NCBI RefSeq assembly: GCF_041379945.2 | Contig: NZ_JBFTXJ020000014.1 | Coordinates: 1 to 64,000, forward strand | Source: Aneurinibacillus sp. REN35 | Lineage (GTDB): Bacteria; Bacillota; Bacilli; Aneurinibacillales; Aneurinibacillaceae | DNA length: 64,000 nt | Direction: 5' to 3' | In this document: positions 41,872-51,899 of the stretch, in pieces | How positions within the stretch are numbered: position 1 is the first letter of the stretch | How the letters are laid out: each line of letters opens with the position of its first letter | The notes under the pieces: generated by a model | Databases searched by the model: none | What the model was told of the DNA's origin: nothing | What the model saw: the letters and a program-made list of their open reading frames with translations, nothing else | Made by a program: the position numbers and the translations under genes

Positions 41872-44202
41872 ATGGGAACAACCGAAAAAGAGAGACAAAT
41901 CCCTCTTCTCCCGTTGCGAGGATTGCTGGTGTTTCCGGGCATGGTTCTACATCTTGATGTAGGACGAGCCAAGTCGGTGAAAGCGCTAGAAAAAGCAATG
42001 GTGGATGATAACCTCATTCTCCTGTCTACGCAGGAAGAAGTGCACATCGAGGAGCCGGAGAAGGAGCAGATCTTTCTGATCGGCACCGTAGCTAAGGTAA
42101 AGCAAATGCTGAAGCTGCCCAATGGAACAATTCGCGTGCTTGTAGAAGGGATTAGCCGCGCCAAAATAGAGGATTATCTTCAGGAGGACGAATATTTCGA
42201 AGTCCAGATTTCATATCTTGACGAAGAGGAAGAACTGTCCCCTGAAATCGAGGCGCTTATGCGCACTGTACTCGCTAATTTTGAGCAGTACATTAATTTG
42301 TCTAAGAAGATTATTCCAGAGACCTTTGCCTCTGTGTCTGATATTTCGGAGCCGGGACGCCTCGCCGATATCATTACTTCCCATCTGCCGCTCAAGATTC
42401 GAGATAAACAGGATATTCTTGAAACCATCTCTATCAAAGAACGTCTTGAGAAGTTACTTGGCATTCTTAATAATGAGCGTGAAGTATTGGAATTAGAACG
42501 CAAGATTGGCCAGCGGGTGAAGAAGCAAATGGAAAAGACGCAGAAGGAATACTATCTGCGTGAACAGATGAAGGCGATTCAAAAAGAGCTGGGTGATAAA
42601 GAAGGACGCGCCGGTGAAGTAGAGGAACTGCGTAAAAAGCTCATAGAAGCCAATCCGCCTGAGAATATTATAGAGAAGGTAGAGCGTGAACTCGAACGTT
42701 TAGAGAAGACGCCTCCAACCAGCGCGGAAGGAAATGTTATTCGTACGTATATTGATTGGTTGATTGCCCTACCTTGGGACAAACGGACAGAAGACAATCT
42801 TGATCTGTACAATGCGGAAAAAGTGCTTGATGAAGATCATTTTGGACTAGAAAAAGCCAAGGAGCGCGTACTTGAATACTTGGCGGTGCAGAAGCTTGTA
42901 AATAAGCTTAAAGGACCAATCCTTTGCCTTGTAGGGCCTCCAGGTGTTGGGAAAACGTCGCTTGCTCGCTCGGTTGCTCGGGCGCTGAATCGTGAGTTTG
43001 TACGCATCTCGCTTGGCGGTGTACGCGATGAAGCCGAGATTCGCGGTCACCGACGGACATATGTAGGAGCCATGCCTGGCCGCATCATCCAGGGGATGAA
43101 ATCGGCAGGAACGACAAATCCGGTCTTTTTATTGGATGAGATCGACAAGATGTCGATGGACTTCAGAGGAGATCCGGGAGCTGCCCTGCTTGAGGTGCTG
43201 GACCCAAACCAAAACGATACGTTTAGCGATCATTACATTGAAGAACCGTACGATCTCTCCTCTGTTATGTTTATTACGACGGCAAACGCGGTACATACGA
43301 TTCCGCGTCCGCTGCTTGACCGGATGGAGATGCTCTATATCCCGGGCTATACGGAGATTGAAAAGCTGAAAATTGCGCAGGATTATTTGCTCCCGAAACA
43401 GATGGAGGAGCATGGACTTGGCCGCGATCGTCTACAGGTGCAGGAAGAAGCGCTGCTGAAGGTCGTGCGTCAATATACGCGTGAAGCCGGTGTGCGTAAC
43501 CTCAATCGCATGATGGAGACGATCTGCCGCAAAGCTGCACGCATGATTGTAGCGGGTACGAAAAAGCGGGTGGTCGTTACCGCAAAAACGCTTGAGGATA
43601 TGCTTGGCAAGCCTAAATTCCGCTACGGAATGGCCGAAGTGGAAGATCAGATCGGTGCAGTGACCGGATTGGCATGGACGGAAGCTGGTGGCGACACATT
43701 AACTATCGAAGTATCCGTGGTTCCAGGTAAAGGGAAGCTAACATTAACCGGAAAGCTGGGCGACGTGATGAAGGAATCTGCCCAAGCGGCCTTTAGCTAC
43801 ATCCGTTCCCGTTCGAAGGAGTTAAATATCGACCCTGAATTCCATGAGAAATCGGATATTCATATTCACGTACCTGAGGGTGCGATTCCGAAAGATGGTC
43901 CATCTGCGGGAATTACGATGGCGACTGCGCTTGTATCGGCATTGTCCGGCGTGTCCGTATCCCGCGAGGTAGCGATGACGGGCGAGATAACCCTTCGCGG
44001 CCGGGTGCTGCCGATCGGTGGACTGAAAGAAAAGGCATTGGCGGCGCACCGCGCCGGTCTGAAGACGATTATTATGCCGAAAGATAATGAAAAAGATATC
44101 GAAGAAATTCCGGAAAGCGTGCGAAATGATCTGAAGTTCATTCCTGTAGAACATCTTGATCAGGTGCTGAAAGTCGCGCTGATGAAGGTGGTCAAAATAT
44201 GA
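41872..44202 (+). CDS. lonA: ATP-dependent protease LonA
   Basis: A 776-residue Lon protease. The N-terminal substrate domain starts [23 protein letters not shown]. Walker A is GPPGVGKT near residue 355-362 and Walker B is [11 protein letters not shown] near 420. The serine-lysine dyad is S678 in [13 protein letters not shown] and the lysine in [14 protein letters not shown] near 721. The open frame starts at TTG 41857, but ATG 41872 follows TTGGAGG with correct spacing. It overlaps engB by four bases. Confidence 0.97.
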   Translation: MGTTEKERQIPLLPLRGLLVFPGMVLHLDVGRAKSVKALEKAMVDDNLILLSTQEEVHIEEPEKEQIFLIGTVAKVKQMLKLPNGTIRVLVEGISRAKIEDYLQEDEYFEVQISYLDEEEELSPEIEALMRTVLANFEQYINLSKKIIPETFASVSDISEPGRLADIITSHLPLKIRDKQDILETISIKERLEKLLGILNNEREVLELERKIGQRVKKQMEKTQKEYYLREQMKAIQKELGDKEGRAGEVEELRKKLIEANPPENIIEKVERELERLEKTPPTSAEGNVIRTYIDWLIALPWDKRTEDNLDLYNAEKVLDEDHFGLEKAKERVLEYLAVQKLVNKLKGPILCLVGPPGVGKTSLARSVARALNREFVRISLGGVRDEAEIRGHRRTYVGAMPGRIIQGMKSAGTTNPVFLLDEIDKMSMDFRGDPGAALLEVLDPNQNDTFSDHYIEEPYDLSSVMFITTANAVHTIPRPLLDRMEMLYIPGYTEIEKLKIAQDYLLPKQMEEHGLGRDRLQVQEEALLKVVRQYTREAGVRNLNRMMETICRKAARMIVAGTKKRVVVTAKTLEDMLGKPKFRYGMAEVEDQIGAVTGLAWTEAGGDTLTIEVSVVPGKGKLTLTGKLGDVMKESAQAAFSYIRSRSKELNIDPEFHEKSDIHIHVPEGAIPKDGPSAGITMATALVSALSGVSVSREVAMTGEITLRGRVLPIGGLKEKALAAHRAGLKTIIMPKDNEKDIEEIPESVRNDLKFIPVEHLDQVLKVALMKVVKI

Positions 44203-44843
44203 AAGTAACACAGGCTGAATTTGTGATTAGTGCCGTTTCTCCAAAACAATATCCAGAAGGGACCCTGCCGGAGTTGGCGCTGGCAGGGCGTTCTAATGTC
44301 GGGAAGTCTTCCTTTATTAATAAGATGATTAACCGAAAAAATCTGGCGCGTACATCATCTAAACCTGGGAAAACGCAGACGCTTAATTATTATTTAATTA
44401 ACAAAGACTTGTATTTTGTCGATTTGCCGGGATATGGATACGCCAAAGTATCCAAAACAGAGAAGGCAAAATGGGGTCCGATGATGGAGGAGTATCTGCG
44501 ATCAAGAACACAGCTTAAAGCCGTGCTTCATGTAGTAGATATTCGTCATCAACCAACAAAAGATGATCAGGGAATGTTTGAATATCTTAAGCATTATGAT
44601 ATTCCAATCATTGTTGTTGCTACGAAAGCGGATAAAGTTCCGCGCGGTAAATGGCAGAAGCATATGAAAGAGATCCGTACCGCCCTCGGCATGGAAAAAG
44701 AGGATACGATGATTCTCTTCTCTGCTGAGACAGGGATGGGAAAAGATGAAGCCTGGTCTGCCATCTGGAAGAAGATTAATGAGGCGAAAGAGCGGGAAAA
44801 AGTGCAAGCCCAATCCGCATCGCTTGCCGAAACAGAAGAATAA
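44199..44843 (+). CDS. engB: Ribosome biogenesis GTPase EngB/YsxC
   Basis: A 214-residue TRAFAC-class GTPase needed for 50S ribosome assembly. G1 is GRSNVGKSS near residues 31-39, G2 lies in [14 protein letters not shown]3 is [11 protein letters not shown] near 74-84, and G4 is [10 protein letters not shown] near 146-155. The start overlaps the lonA stop (ATGA), the conserved lonA-ysxC coupling. A terminator follows. Confidence 0.96.
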   Translation: MKVTQAEFVISAVSPKQYPEGTLPELALAGRSNVGKSSFINKMINRKNLARTSSKPGKTQTLNYYLINKDLYFVDLPGYGYAKVSKTEKAKWGPMMEEYLRSRTQLKAVLHVVDIRHQPTKDDQGMFEYLKHYDIPIIVVATKADKVPRGKWQKHMKEIRTALGMEKEDTMILFSAETGMGKDEAWSAIWKKINEAKEREKVQAQSASLAETEE

Positions 44844-44851
44844 GTTAAAGC

Positions 44852-44887
44852 AAAGGAGGCACCCGTTCAAGGGGAGGCCTCCTTTTT
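44852..44887. terminator. Terminator between engB and the EamA transporter gene
   Basis: AAAGGAGGC pairs with GCCTCCTTT, followed by two more T on the plus strand. It ends engB and may end the convergent transporter gene too. Confidence 0.85.
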
Positions 44888-44895
44888 GTATACCG

Positions 44896-45831
44896 TTATT
44901 TATTTAGTGTCTGAAAGGAAGTTTTCCGCCGCTTTATCCAAGCTGTAACCTGATCGGGCTGAAGTTCTGCGAGAATCATACCGATAAAGATGAATAAGCA
45001 GCCTACAAGCGCCCGCCCGCCAAGCACTTCTTCGTTGAACAGATAAGCGGTAACCGCTGCAAAAACAGGCTCCATAGCGAAGATCAGCGCGACACGTGTG
45101 GCTGTCGTAAAGCGCTGACACTCAGTTTGTGCCAAAAAGGCAAGCGCCGTTGCAGGTATGGCGGTAACCAATAATGCCCAATAGATAATAGGAGTTGTAA
45201 GTGCTTCCCATGTCAACGTAGTCCGCCAATCTTCAAAGAAAAAGGCGGACCCTCCGCTTAGCACGGCTACCGTAAGGATTTGCACGAATGCTAATGCCAG
45301 AGAGGGAAAATGCGGAGCATAGCGTCCAGTAAAGATAATCTGAAACGCAAACGAAACAGCCCCCATAAATACGAGTAGATCCCCTTGATTGACATTTAAT
45401 GCGTCTCCTAATGTTAATAAGTACAGACCGACGGTAGCAAGCGTAATACCGATTACTGCCGGTATTTTTGGTCGCTGCTTTAGAAGAAATAAGGCGAATA
45501 CCGGTACAAGGACGACAGAGAGCCCGGTAATGAAGCCGGCTTTAGATGAACTCGTATACAAGAGACCAATCGTCTGAAAAGCATATCCAGAGAATAACCA
45601 CACCCCCAAGATGATGCCGGATAAGATGAGCTTACCGTTCAACTGCTTAAGCTGTACACGGTAAAACAACAATAAAAATAAAAACAAAAAAACGGAGGCT
45701 AAAAAAAAGCGTATTCCATTAAAGGTAAGCGGAGGTAGCGTAGCGATCGCATTCTGTACAATGACAAACGTTGCTCCCCATACAAGCGCTACAAGTAATA
45801 AAATTCCATCTGCAATCATAGACTTTTTCAA
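44896..45831 (-). CDS. EamA/DMT-family transporter
   Basis: A 311-residue membrane protein with ten hydrophobic helices in two five-helix EamA repeats (DGILLLVALVWGATFVIVQNA... and GDLLVFMGAVSFAFQIIFTGRY...). Each repeat holds the aromatic-rich NGIRFFLAS and AQTECQRFTTATRVALIFAMEPVFAAV blocks. The family exports or imports metabolites, including amino acids; the substrate is not predictable here. It is a leftward single gene between engB and the chemoreceptor gene, an insertion in the engB-hemA interval. Confidence 0.9.
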   Translation of the reverse strand: MKKSMIADGILLLVALVWGATFVIVQNAIATLPPLTFNGIRFFLASVFLFLFLLLFYRVQLKQLNGKLILSGIILGVWLFSGYAFQTIGLLYTSSSKAGFITGLSVVLVPVFALFLLKQRPKIPAVIGITLATVGLYLLTLGDALNVNQGDLLVFMGAVSFAFQIIFTGRYAPHFPSLALAFVQILTVAVLSGGSAFFFEDWRTTLTWEALTTPIIYWALLVTAIPATALAFLAQTECQRFTTATRVALIFAMEPVFAAVTAYLFNEEVLGGRALVGCLFIFIGMILAELQPDQVTAWIKRRKTSFQTLNK

Positions 45832-46029
45832 TCTGCTTTACACCCCTTATATTATGTTTCTGACTTTTTGTATTGAAATTTCTAATTATATACAGTTCAT
45901 TCTATTATATCAATCATAAAAGCAGAAGAGTAATAAAATTTCTGACTAGTTAGTAAGTAATGGAAGGGATCATATGGTCCTGTGCAGAATGTTGTGTAGT
46001 ATGAAAGTACGAGAAGTAGGGGGATGCCG

Positions 46030-47649
46030 ATGGAAAATCTGCTGAAGACGCGCAGTGCCCGTTCAGGGCTTGCTAAAGTACAGCGTGTGGCTAAACGAAT
46101 CGAGCCAATTCTTCGTAAAGCCAGTTCACTTGAACACTGCACAGAAGAGATTCGGCGCATCATGGATGATGAATTGGCACAGGATGAATACTTTGTATTT
46201 GTAGATGCAGAAGGTCGTGGATTGCTGCATACGAACCGTCTACGGGAGGGTACGTTATTTAATGATTCAGTTGGCAGGAAAGCGGCGACTACGAATGAGG
46301 CGCTTCTTCAATTATATGAGCGCAATACAGGTGAGATCTTGATCGATGCTTCCTGCCCGATTATTCAGTTAGCAGATGGCAGACGATATAATTTGAGAAT
46401 GGGCCGTTTGGTACATAAGCCGTTTCTTACCCCGGCCATATATGGTTTAGGCGTGACGCCTTCTGTTGTTATGGTAGGTGCAGGAATGGCGATAGGAGAG
46501 CGAACCCTTGGATTTCTTATCTGCGCTGCTCTTTCCTTGCTTGTTGGTATCCTTGGTGCTACCTGGCTGCATTTTCAGATCCAAAAAAGGTTAAGAGAAT
46601 GGTACCGTGTCACGCGCAGCATTTCTGCGGGCAATCTGACTGTTTCGGCTCCGCGTCACGGAAGAAATGAATTTGCCCAGATGGGATATGAGCTAAATAA
46701 AATTGTAATCGGAACACGCGATATTATTCGTGAATTGGCCACATCGGCAGAAGTAACACAGGAAGTTAGCGCCCATCAAGCGGTTGAATCGAGAGAATTA
46801 GCTGAGGCATTTGAACAGATGTCAGAGATGATGCGCACTTTTCGCGAAGGAACTGAAGGGCAACTTGGCTCACTTGAAGAACTTCGTGCCATGATGACAC
46901 AGATGATGGATGAAGTGAACCGAATGCAAGAGCATATGGATGGGACAAGGCAGCTCTCAGCACAGGTAACGGAGATATCCAAGCGAGGCACAACTGCGGT
47001 GGAGGATTCGGAAGTCCAGATGAAGCAGATCGAGAGTGCGGTCGAAGATTCGATGCGCACGATAACACAGGTGTCAAAAAGTACGGAAGAGATGATGAAG
47101 AAAGTATCATCCATCACTCAAATCGCACGTCAGACGAATATGCTAGCACTCAACGCATCAATTGAAGCCGCCCGTGCTGGAGAAAGCGGCCGAGGCTTTG
47201 CTGTAGTCGCAGGAGAAATCCGTAACCTTTCAGAAAGTACATCGGCATTTGCAAAAGATATTCTAGAGACATTAGAGGAAGCACGAAATCAAGCAATACA
47301 GGCCGCTAAGAAAGCGGCTGTTAGTGTTACTGCCATTGAGAAAGGGGTTCAGGTCAGCAAGATTGCCGGCGAAGCCATTCAGGAGATGACAAGTGCCGCC
47401 GATCATACAAGACACCGTATTAGTGCTACGTATGAGGTCGCTAACCAGGTTCTTACGGACATATGTGAAATCGAGAAGATTATTGCCAATCTAACCGGAA
47501 TTGCTGAGCAGTTTACGGAATCAATGACAAAAGGTGCTGCAGCGGTAAGTGAGAAGGTTATAGGTGTTCAGCAATTAGCTAAGGATGCTGAGATTCTATC
47601 GGAGCAGTCAGGAACGCTTCATAAAGTGGTAAAAAGGTTCTCAATATAA
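46030..47649 (+). CDS. Methyl-accepting chemotaxis protein with a membrane hairpin after a soluble sensor
   Basis: A 539-residue chemoreceptor. Residues about 1-135 form a sensor-like region without a membrane helix ([20 protein letters not shown]...). Two hydrophobic segments near 138-157 and 162-182 follow. Next come a HAMP-like region ([30 protein letters not shown]) and a long coiled-coil whose hairpin tip is [35 protein letters not shown] use ATG 46030 because AGGGGG is six bases before it; the ATG at 46024 abuts that site. The ligand is unknown. Confidence 0.9.
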   Translation: MENLLKTRSARSGLAKVQRVAKRIEPILRKASSLEHCTEEIRRIMDDELAQDEYFVFVDAEGRGLLHTNRLREGTLFNDSVGRKAATTNEALLQLYERNTGEILIDASCPIIQLADGRRYNLRMGRLVHKPFLTPAIYGLGVTPSVVMVGAGMAIGERTLGFLICAALSLLVGILGATWLHFQIQKRLREWYRVTRSISAGNLTVSAPRHGRNEFAQMGYELNKIVIGTRDIIRELATSAEVTQEVSAHQAVESRELAEAFEQMSEMMRTFREGTEGQLGSLEELRAMMTQMMDEVNRMQEHMDGTRQLSAQVTEISKRGTTAVEDSEVQMKQIESAVEDSMRTITQVSKSTEEMMKKVSSITQIARQTNMLALNASIEAARAGESGRGFAVVAGEIRNLSESTSAFAKDILETLEEARNQAIQAAKKAAVSVTAIEKGVQVSKIAGEAIQEMTSAADHTRHRISATYEVANQVLTDICEIEKIIANLTGIAEQFTESMTKGAAAVSEKVIGVQQLAKDAEILSEQSGTLHKVVKRFSI

Positions 47650-47689
47650 TCGTATATACAAAGATAGTATGGCTGAGACATAATCGATT

Positions 47690-47732
47690 TTCACAAAAAC
47701 TTTACAAAAGATCAATATTTTTTCATTACAAT
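47690..47732 (+). promoter_or_regulatory. PhoP-box-like tandem hexamers and -10 upstream of ppx
   Basis: TTCACA (47690), TTTACA (47701), TCAATA (47712) and TCATTA (47723) recur every 11 bases, the spacing of PhoP sites in B. subtilis. TACAAT at 47727-47732 could be the -10, with no good -35, as in activator-dependent promoters. The last two repeats are poor matches. Confidence 0.5.
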
Positions 47733-47783
47733 AGCCAATATAACGTACATGACCTAGAAAAATTGATAGATAAGGTTGATTTC

Positions 47784-49307
47784 ATGGAAAAATACAGTGC
47801 AGTCATCGATATGGGTTCCAACTCAGTTCGCCTTGTCATTTATTATGAGGCGGAAGAAGGAGCATGGTATGAAGTCGATAACATAAAAAACACCATTCGT
47901 CTCAGTTCCTTTCTTACAGAGCAAAATGAAATCACTGAACAAGGAATAACTGAAGTACTGCGGGTGCTATATCAATATCGACAGTTGTGTACAGCCCGCT
48001 CTGTCTCTTCTATAACCGGTGTAGCAACAGCCGCAGTACGAAACGCAAGCAATAGGCAGGCCGTTCTACAGCGGATTGAAGAGGCAACCGGGTTTACATT
48101 TCGCGTGTTATCGGGGGAAGAAGAAGCGTACTACGGCTATTTGGCTGTCATCAATACGATGAATGTATCAGAAGGCTTTACGATAGATATTGGAGGAGCG
48201 AGTTCAGAACTTGTTAGGTTTTCAGAGCGAAAGCTTGTCGCAAGCCATAGCTTTCCCTTCGGTGCCGTAACGCTGACCCGCCAATTCTTCCGCAGTGGCA
48301 CACCAACCGATGCAGAGCTTTTGACCCTTGAGAAATATTTACAAGAGCAGTTTGCGGCCTATCCCTGGGCAAAGCAAGAAGGATATGCATTAATCGGAAT
48401 GGGAGGGACCGCACGCAACGTAGCAAAAATTCAGCAAAAACTGATACGGTATCCGTTTGCCAGCCTGCATCATTATCAGCTAAAGAAATACCAAGTCGAT
48501 GGTGTATTTCATTATCTTAAGGAACGCTCACATGTACAGATGCAGGGAGTAGAAGGACTGTCGAAAGAACGAGCGGATATTATTATCGCAGGTACTCTTA
48601 TTATCAAGGTACTGCTTGAGCATATCGGAAGTACTTGTTTTCTTATCAGTGACAAGGGCTTGCGTGACGGTGTATATATGGAATCCCAGCTTCAAGCCCG
48701 CAGCAGCGAAGTAGTGGAGGATGTTATAGAAGAAGGCGTACAAGCGCTTATGATCAATTATAAGGTGAACAGATCCCACGCGCGGCATGTGGATCGTTTA
48801 TGCCGAACAATGTTTATGCAGCTATCGCAGGAAGCATTGCATTCATACGGTAGCGAAGAACTTCGTCTGCTGAGCGTGGCGGCCCGCCTGCATGATATTG
48901 GCCGCACGATCAATCTGGGGGAGTGGCAGCAGCATACATTTTATTTGATGGTGCATGTTGTTCTGCCGGGGCTGACACATAGACAGCGCCTGCTGGCTGC
49001 GCTTTTGGCCTCCTATAAAAGCGCCAAGCGGATGCAGCAGCTTGCGGCCACGTATGAGTCCATGCTCTCAGAGGCAGATTTGCAGTTGGTCGAGCAATTG
49101 GGCCTGCTTTTGCTTATGTCACGCGCGCTTGATCGGACAGAGAGCCAGCAGGTAGCGAGCATAACGTTTATACGTAAAGACGGTGCGGTTATCCTGCGCT
49201 GTCGAGGACGGATTGATGAACATTCTCTAGAGGCGCAGACACTTGACGAATACAGAAAAAAATTCAAAAAGCAATTTGGTCTACCGCTCCGTATTGAGTG
49301 GTTATAA
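47784..49307 (+). CDS. ppx: Exopolyphosphatase, Ppx/GppA family
   Basis: A 507-residue Ppx/GppA phosphatase: an N-terminal ASKHA-type domain with AVIDMGSNSVRLVIY, GVATAAVRNASNRQ, LSGEEEAYYGY and the GGASSELV phosphate loop. The C-terminal HD-like helical domain (about 310-507) contains RLHDIGRTINLGEW. It hydrolyses polyphosphate or pppGpp terminal phosphates. ATG 47784 follows AAGGTTGAT. It sits 26 bases ahead of ppk, pairing breakdown with synthesis. Confidence 0.93.
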   Translation: MEKYSAVIDMGSNSVRLVIYYEAEEGAWYEVDNIKNTIRLSSFLTEQNEITEQGITEVLRVLYQYRQLCTARSVSSITGVATAAVRNASNRQAVLQRIEEATGFTFRVLSGEEEAYYGYLAVINTMNVSEGFTIDIGGASSELVRFSERKLVASHSFPFGAVTLTRQFFRSGTPTDAELLTLEKYLQEQFAAYPWAKQEGYALIGMGGTARNVAKIQQKLIRYPFASLHHYQLKKYQVDGVFHYLKERSHVQMQGVEGLSKERADIIIAGTLIIKVLLEHIGSTCFLISDKGLRDGVYMESQLQARSSEVVEDVIEEGVQALMINYKVNRSHARHVDRLCRTMFMQLSQEALHSYGSEELRLLSVAARLHDIGRTINLGEWQQHTFYLMVHVVLPGLTHRQRLLAALLASYKSAKRMQQLAATYESMLSEADLQLVEQLGLLLLMSRALDRTESQQVASITFIRKDGAVILRCRGRIDEHSLEAQTLDEYRKKFKKQFGLPLRIEWL

Positions 49308-49332
49308 CGAAGAGGAAAAGAGGTAGGGAACG

Positions 49333-51498
49333 ATGGGGGAAATCACAGTTGTGAACGAGGGGAGCAAGAAAATTAATTTTGACAACACTTCCTATTATAT
49401 CAATCGGGAGTTAAGCTGGCTTGCGTTTAATCGCCGTGTACTCGAAGAAGCGGTCGATTCAAATAACCCGGTGTTGGAGCGGCTTAAGTTTCTTGCCATC
49501 AGCAGCTCGAACTTAGATGAATTCTTTATGGTTCGTGTCGGGTCAATGAAGGATCAGGAGAAGCATGGCGTGACGACGCCGGAGAACAAGGCGGGGATGA
49601 CACCAAGGCAGCAGTTAAATGCGATATCCCGTGAAACGCATGATATGGTACATACGCAATATGAGCTGCTGCACCATGAAATCATTCCGTTGTTGGCCGA
49701 GCAGGGCATCTCATTTTTAAAGCCGGAAGACATAACGGACGAGCAGCAGAAGTTTTTGCGGACCTATTTCTATGATCGGATCTATCCGGTGCTTACACCG
49801 ATGGCAGTAGATGCAAGTCGACCATTTCCAATGCTGTTGAATAAAAGCGTGAACTTGGCCGTAATGCTTGAGAGCGAGAAAGACGGAAAGAATAAAGTGC
49901 TGTTTGCTGTTGTGCAAGTACCATCCGTTCTTCCCCGCTACATCCAGCTTCCGAGCACAGAAGGCATAGCCCAATTTCTTCTGCTAGAGGATGTCATTTG
50001 CCATTACGTTGATTTTCTTTTTAAAGGCAATCGGATTCTTTCAGTCAAGCCGTTTCGGATTACGCGCAATGCCGACTTAACGCTTGATGAAGAGGGCGCA
50101 GAAGATCTTCTTAAGGAGATTCAGAAAGAATTAAAAAAGCGGCGTTGGGGAGCGGCTGTGCGTTTAGAAGTTACTCGTGATATGGATAGCTACATGAAGA
50201 GCATTCTACAGGAGTCGCTAGAAATTGAATCGTGTGATATCTATGAGGTGCCTGGACCGATTGATTTAACATTCTGGATGAAATTCTGCTCCTTACCGGG
50301 ATATAATGAACTGCGTTATCAGACCCTTACGCCGCAGCCACCGGCTGATTTTATTGGAGAAAATAATATTTTTGAGGCCATTGCCCATAAAGATATTCTT
50401 GTGCACCATCCGTTTGAATCATTCGATCCGGTCGTTCACTTCGTTAAGCAAGCTGCTGAAGATCCGAATGTGCTGGCGATTAAGCAAACATTGTATCGAG
50501 TCAGCGGTGATTCACCAATCGTAACGGCGCTCTCCAAAGCGGCCGAAAACGGAAAGCAAGTGACCGTCTTGGTTGAGTTAAAGGCGAGATTCGATGAGGA
50601 AAATAACATTGTATGGGCTAAAAAATTAGAGAAAGCGGGCTGCCACGTAATCTATGGGCTGGTCGGATTAAAGACCCATTGTAAAGTTACACTGGTGGTG
50701 CGGCAGGAAGGCCAGAAGCTTATTCGCTACGTACATCTTGGGACTGGAAACTATAATGATTCTACAGCACGGTTGTATACTGACCTTGGTATGTTTACAT
50801 GCGATGAGCAGTTCGGTATTGATGCTTCATATATCTTTAATCATTTATCCGGCTATTCGAAGCCACCGAAGTGGAAAAAAATCGAGGTAGCACCGAACGG
50901 ACTGCGTAATAAGATTTTGCAGCTAATCGATAATGAGATTGCAAAAAGTACAGCCGAAAATCCGGGACGTATCATTCTTAAGATGAACTCGCTCACAGAT
51001 AAAAAGCTGATTAAGGCGCTGTTCAAGGCTTCGGCTGCCGGTGTTCAGATTGATATGATTATCCGCGGTATCTGCTGCCTGCGTCCCGGCATTCCGGGAG
51101 TCAGTGAGAATATTCGCGTTCGCAGTATCGTTGATCGTTTTCTTGAACATTCGCGTATTTTTTATTTTCAGAACGGCGGGGATGAACGAATCTATCTCTC
51201 GAGTGCGGATTGGATGACGCGCAATATGGAACGCCGTGTCGAGATTATGTTCCCGATTGAAGTCGAATCATTGAAAAGACGCGTCAAAGAAGTGTTGCAC
51301 CTGCAGCTTCAGGATAATGTAAAGGCAAGGGTATTGAATTCAGAGGGGGTCTATACGAGCGTACAGCCCGCCGCAGGAGAGAAGCGGGTGCATAGCCAGC
51401 TTCAACTTCATGATTTGGCGGTGAAGAATACGAAAAAAATTCGTCAGACACCGTACATGAAGCAATTGAAACCTAAAACGCATGTAGAAGAAGTATAG
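49333..51498 (+). CDS. ppk: Polyphosphate kinase 1
   Basis: A 721-residue PPK1 that polymerises ATP gamma-phosphate into polyphosphate. The N-terminal block YYINRELSWLAFNRRVLEEA and AISSSNLDEFFMVRVGSM are standard. The phosphorylated histidine is His468 in RYVHLGTGNYN, followed by TDLGMFT. A second PLD-like block IDMIIRGICCLRPG and YLSSADWMTRNMERRVEI completes the active site. It is coupled to ppx and ends before a hairpin-rich region. Confidence 0.96.
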   Translation: MGEITVVNEGSKKINFDNTSYYINRELSWLAFNRRVLEEAVDSNNPVLERLKFLAISSSNLDEFFMVRVGSMKDQEKHGVTTPENKAGMTPRQQLNAISRETHDMVHTQYELLHHEIIPLLAEQGISFLKPEDITDEQQKFLRTYFYDRIYPVLTPMAVDASRPFPMLLNKSVNLAVMLESEKDGKNKVLFAVVQVPSVLPRYIQLPSTEGIAQFLLLEDVICHYVDFLFKGNRILSVKPFRITRNADLTLDEEGAEDLLKEIQKELKKRRWGAAVRLEVTRDMDSYMKSILQESLEIESCDIYEVPGPIDLTFWMKFCSLPGYNELRYQTLTPQPPADFIGENNIFEAIAHKDILVHHPFESFDPVVHFVKQAAEDPNVLAIKQTLYRVSGDSPIVTALSKAAENGKQVTVLVELKARFDEENNIVWAKKLEKAGCHVIYGLVGLKTHCKVTLVVRQEGQKLIRYVHLGTGNYNDSTARLYTDLGMFTCDEQFGIDASYIFNHLSGYSKPPKWKKIEVAPNGLRNKILQLIDNEIAKSTAENPGRIILKMNSLTDKKLIKALFKASAAGVQIDMIIRGICCLRPGIPGVSENIRVRSIVDRFLEHSRIFYFQNGGDERIYLSSADWMTRNMERRVEIMFPIEVESLKRRVKEVLHLQLQDNVKARVLNSEGVYTSVQPAAGEKRVHSQLQLHDLAVKNTKKIRQTPYMKQLKPKTHVEEV

Positions 51499-51503
51499 AG
51501 TGC

Positions 51504-51629
51504 AGGGGACTGTCCGAAAAGGGCAAATTCCCTCCAATTTAAAAATCAAGAACATTGATACATCAACGTTCTTGAACATAAAAAGGGGCGTCCAAAAGTC
51601 AAAAAATCGACTTTCTGGACAGCCCCTTT
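51504..51629. mobile_element. Possible miniature inverted-repeat element or insertion-sequence relic
   Basis: AGGGGACTGTCCGAAAAG (51504-51521) is inversely repeated as CTTTCTGGACAGCCCCT (51611-51627) with few mismatches. A third related copy, AAAGGGGCGTCCAAAAGTC, lies at 51582-51600. The flanked 126 bases contain no gene. The GGGGnCTGTCC termini resemble insertion-sequence ends. No target-site duplication was found. Confidence 0.45.
51547..51574 (+). other. Hairpin inside the ppk-hemA repeat block
   Basis: CAAGAAC (51547-51553) pairs with GTTCTTG (51568-51574), with an inner TTGA/TCAA pairing. No T-tract follows. Confidence 0.6.
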
Positions 51630-51632
51630 TTG
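51580..51632 (+). terminator. Terminator-like hairpin downstream of ppk
   Basis: AAAAAGGGGC...TCC...AAAGTC pairs with GACTTT...GGA...GCCCCTTTTT around an A-rich loop. It probably ends ppx-ppk transcription. Confidence 0.75.
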
Positions 51633-51794
51633 GTGATGCTTGTTTCTATCGGACCCAAGAACTCCCACGGCTTAACAGGTTCGTATTGCCTTGTTTTTTT
51701 GGTATAATAAAAACGAATATAAGACGGCAAAGATATTTCTCAGCCTGATCTTCATAAATTTTTCATATTTGATTTCGGCGTTTTTAATGGAAAG

Positions 51795-51803
51795 TGATAT
51801 AAT
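51795..51803 (+). promoter_or_regulatory. Extended -10 promoter element of hemA
   Basis: TGATATAAT, a consensus -10 with extended TG, 96 bases before the start codon. The -35 region is weak. Confidence 0.55.
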
Positions 51804-51899
51804 TAGGTACATGCGAAAACAAGCGCATAGTATAGCATGAAGAAGAACGCATACACTAGGTAAGATGAAATATAAAGAAAGTAGGATGGGGTGTCAATT

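Larger units (their letters stand above)
51499..51899 (+). other. Intergenic region ppk-hemA
   Basis: About 400 bases without a gene. The first 130 hold three hairpins and a possible miniature element (51504-51629). The second half is AT-rich with two extended -10 elements: TGGTATAAT near 51700-51708 and TGATATAAT at 51795-51803, the latter best placed for hemA. No PerR or Fur box was recognised. Confidence 0.6.
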
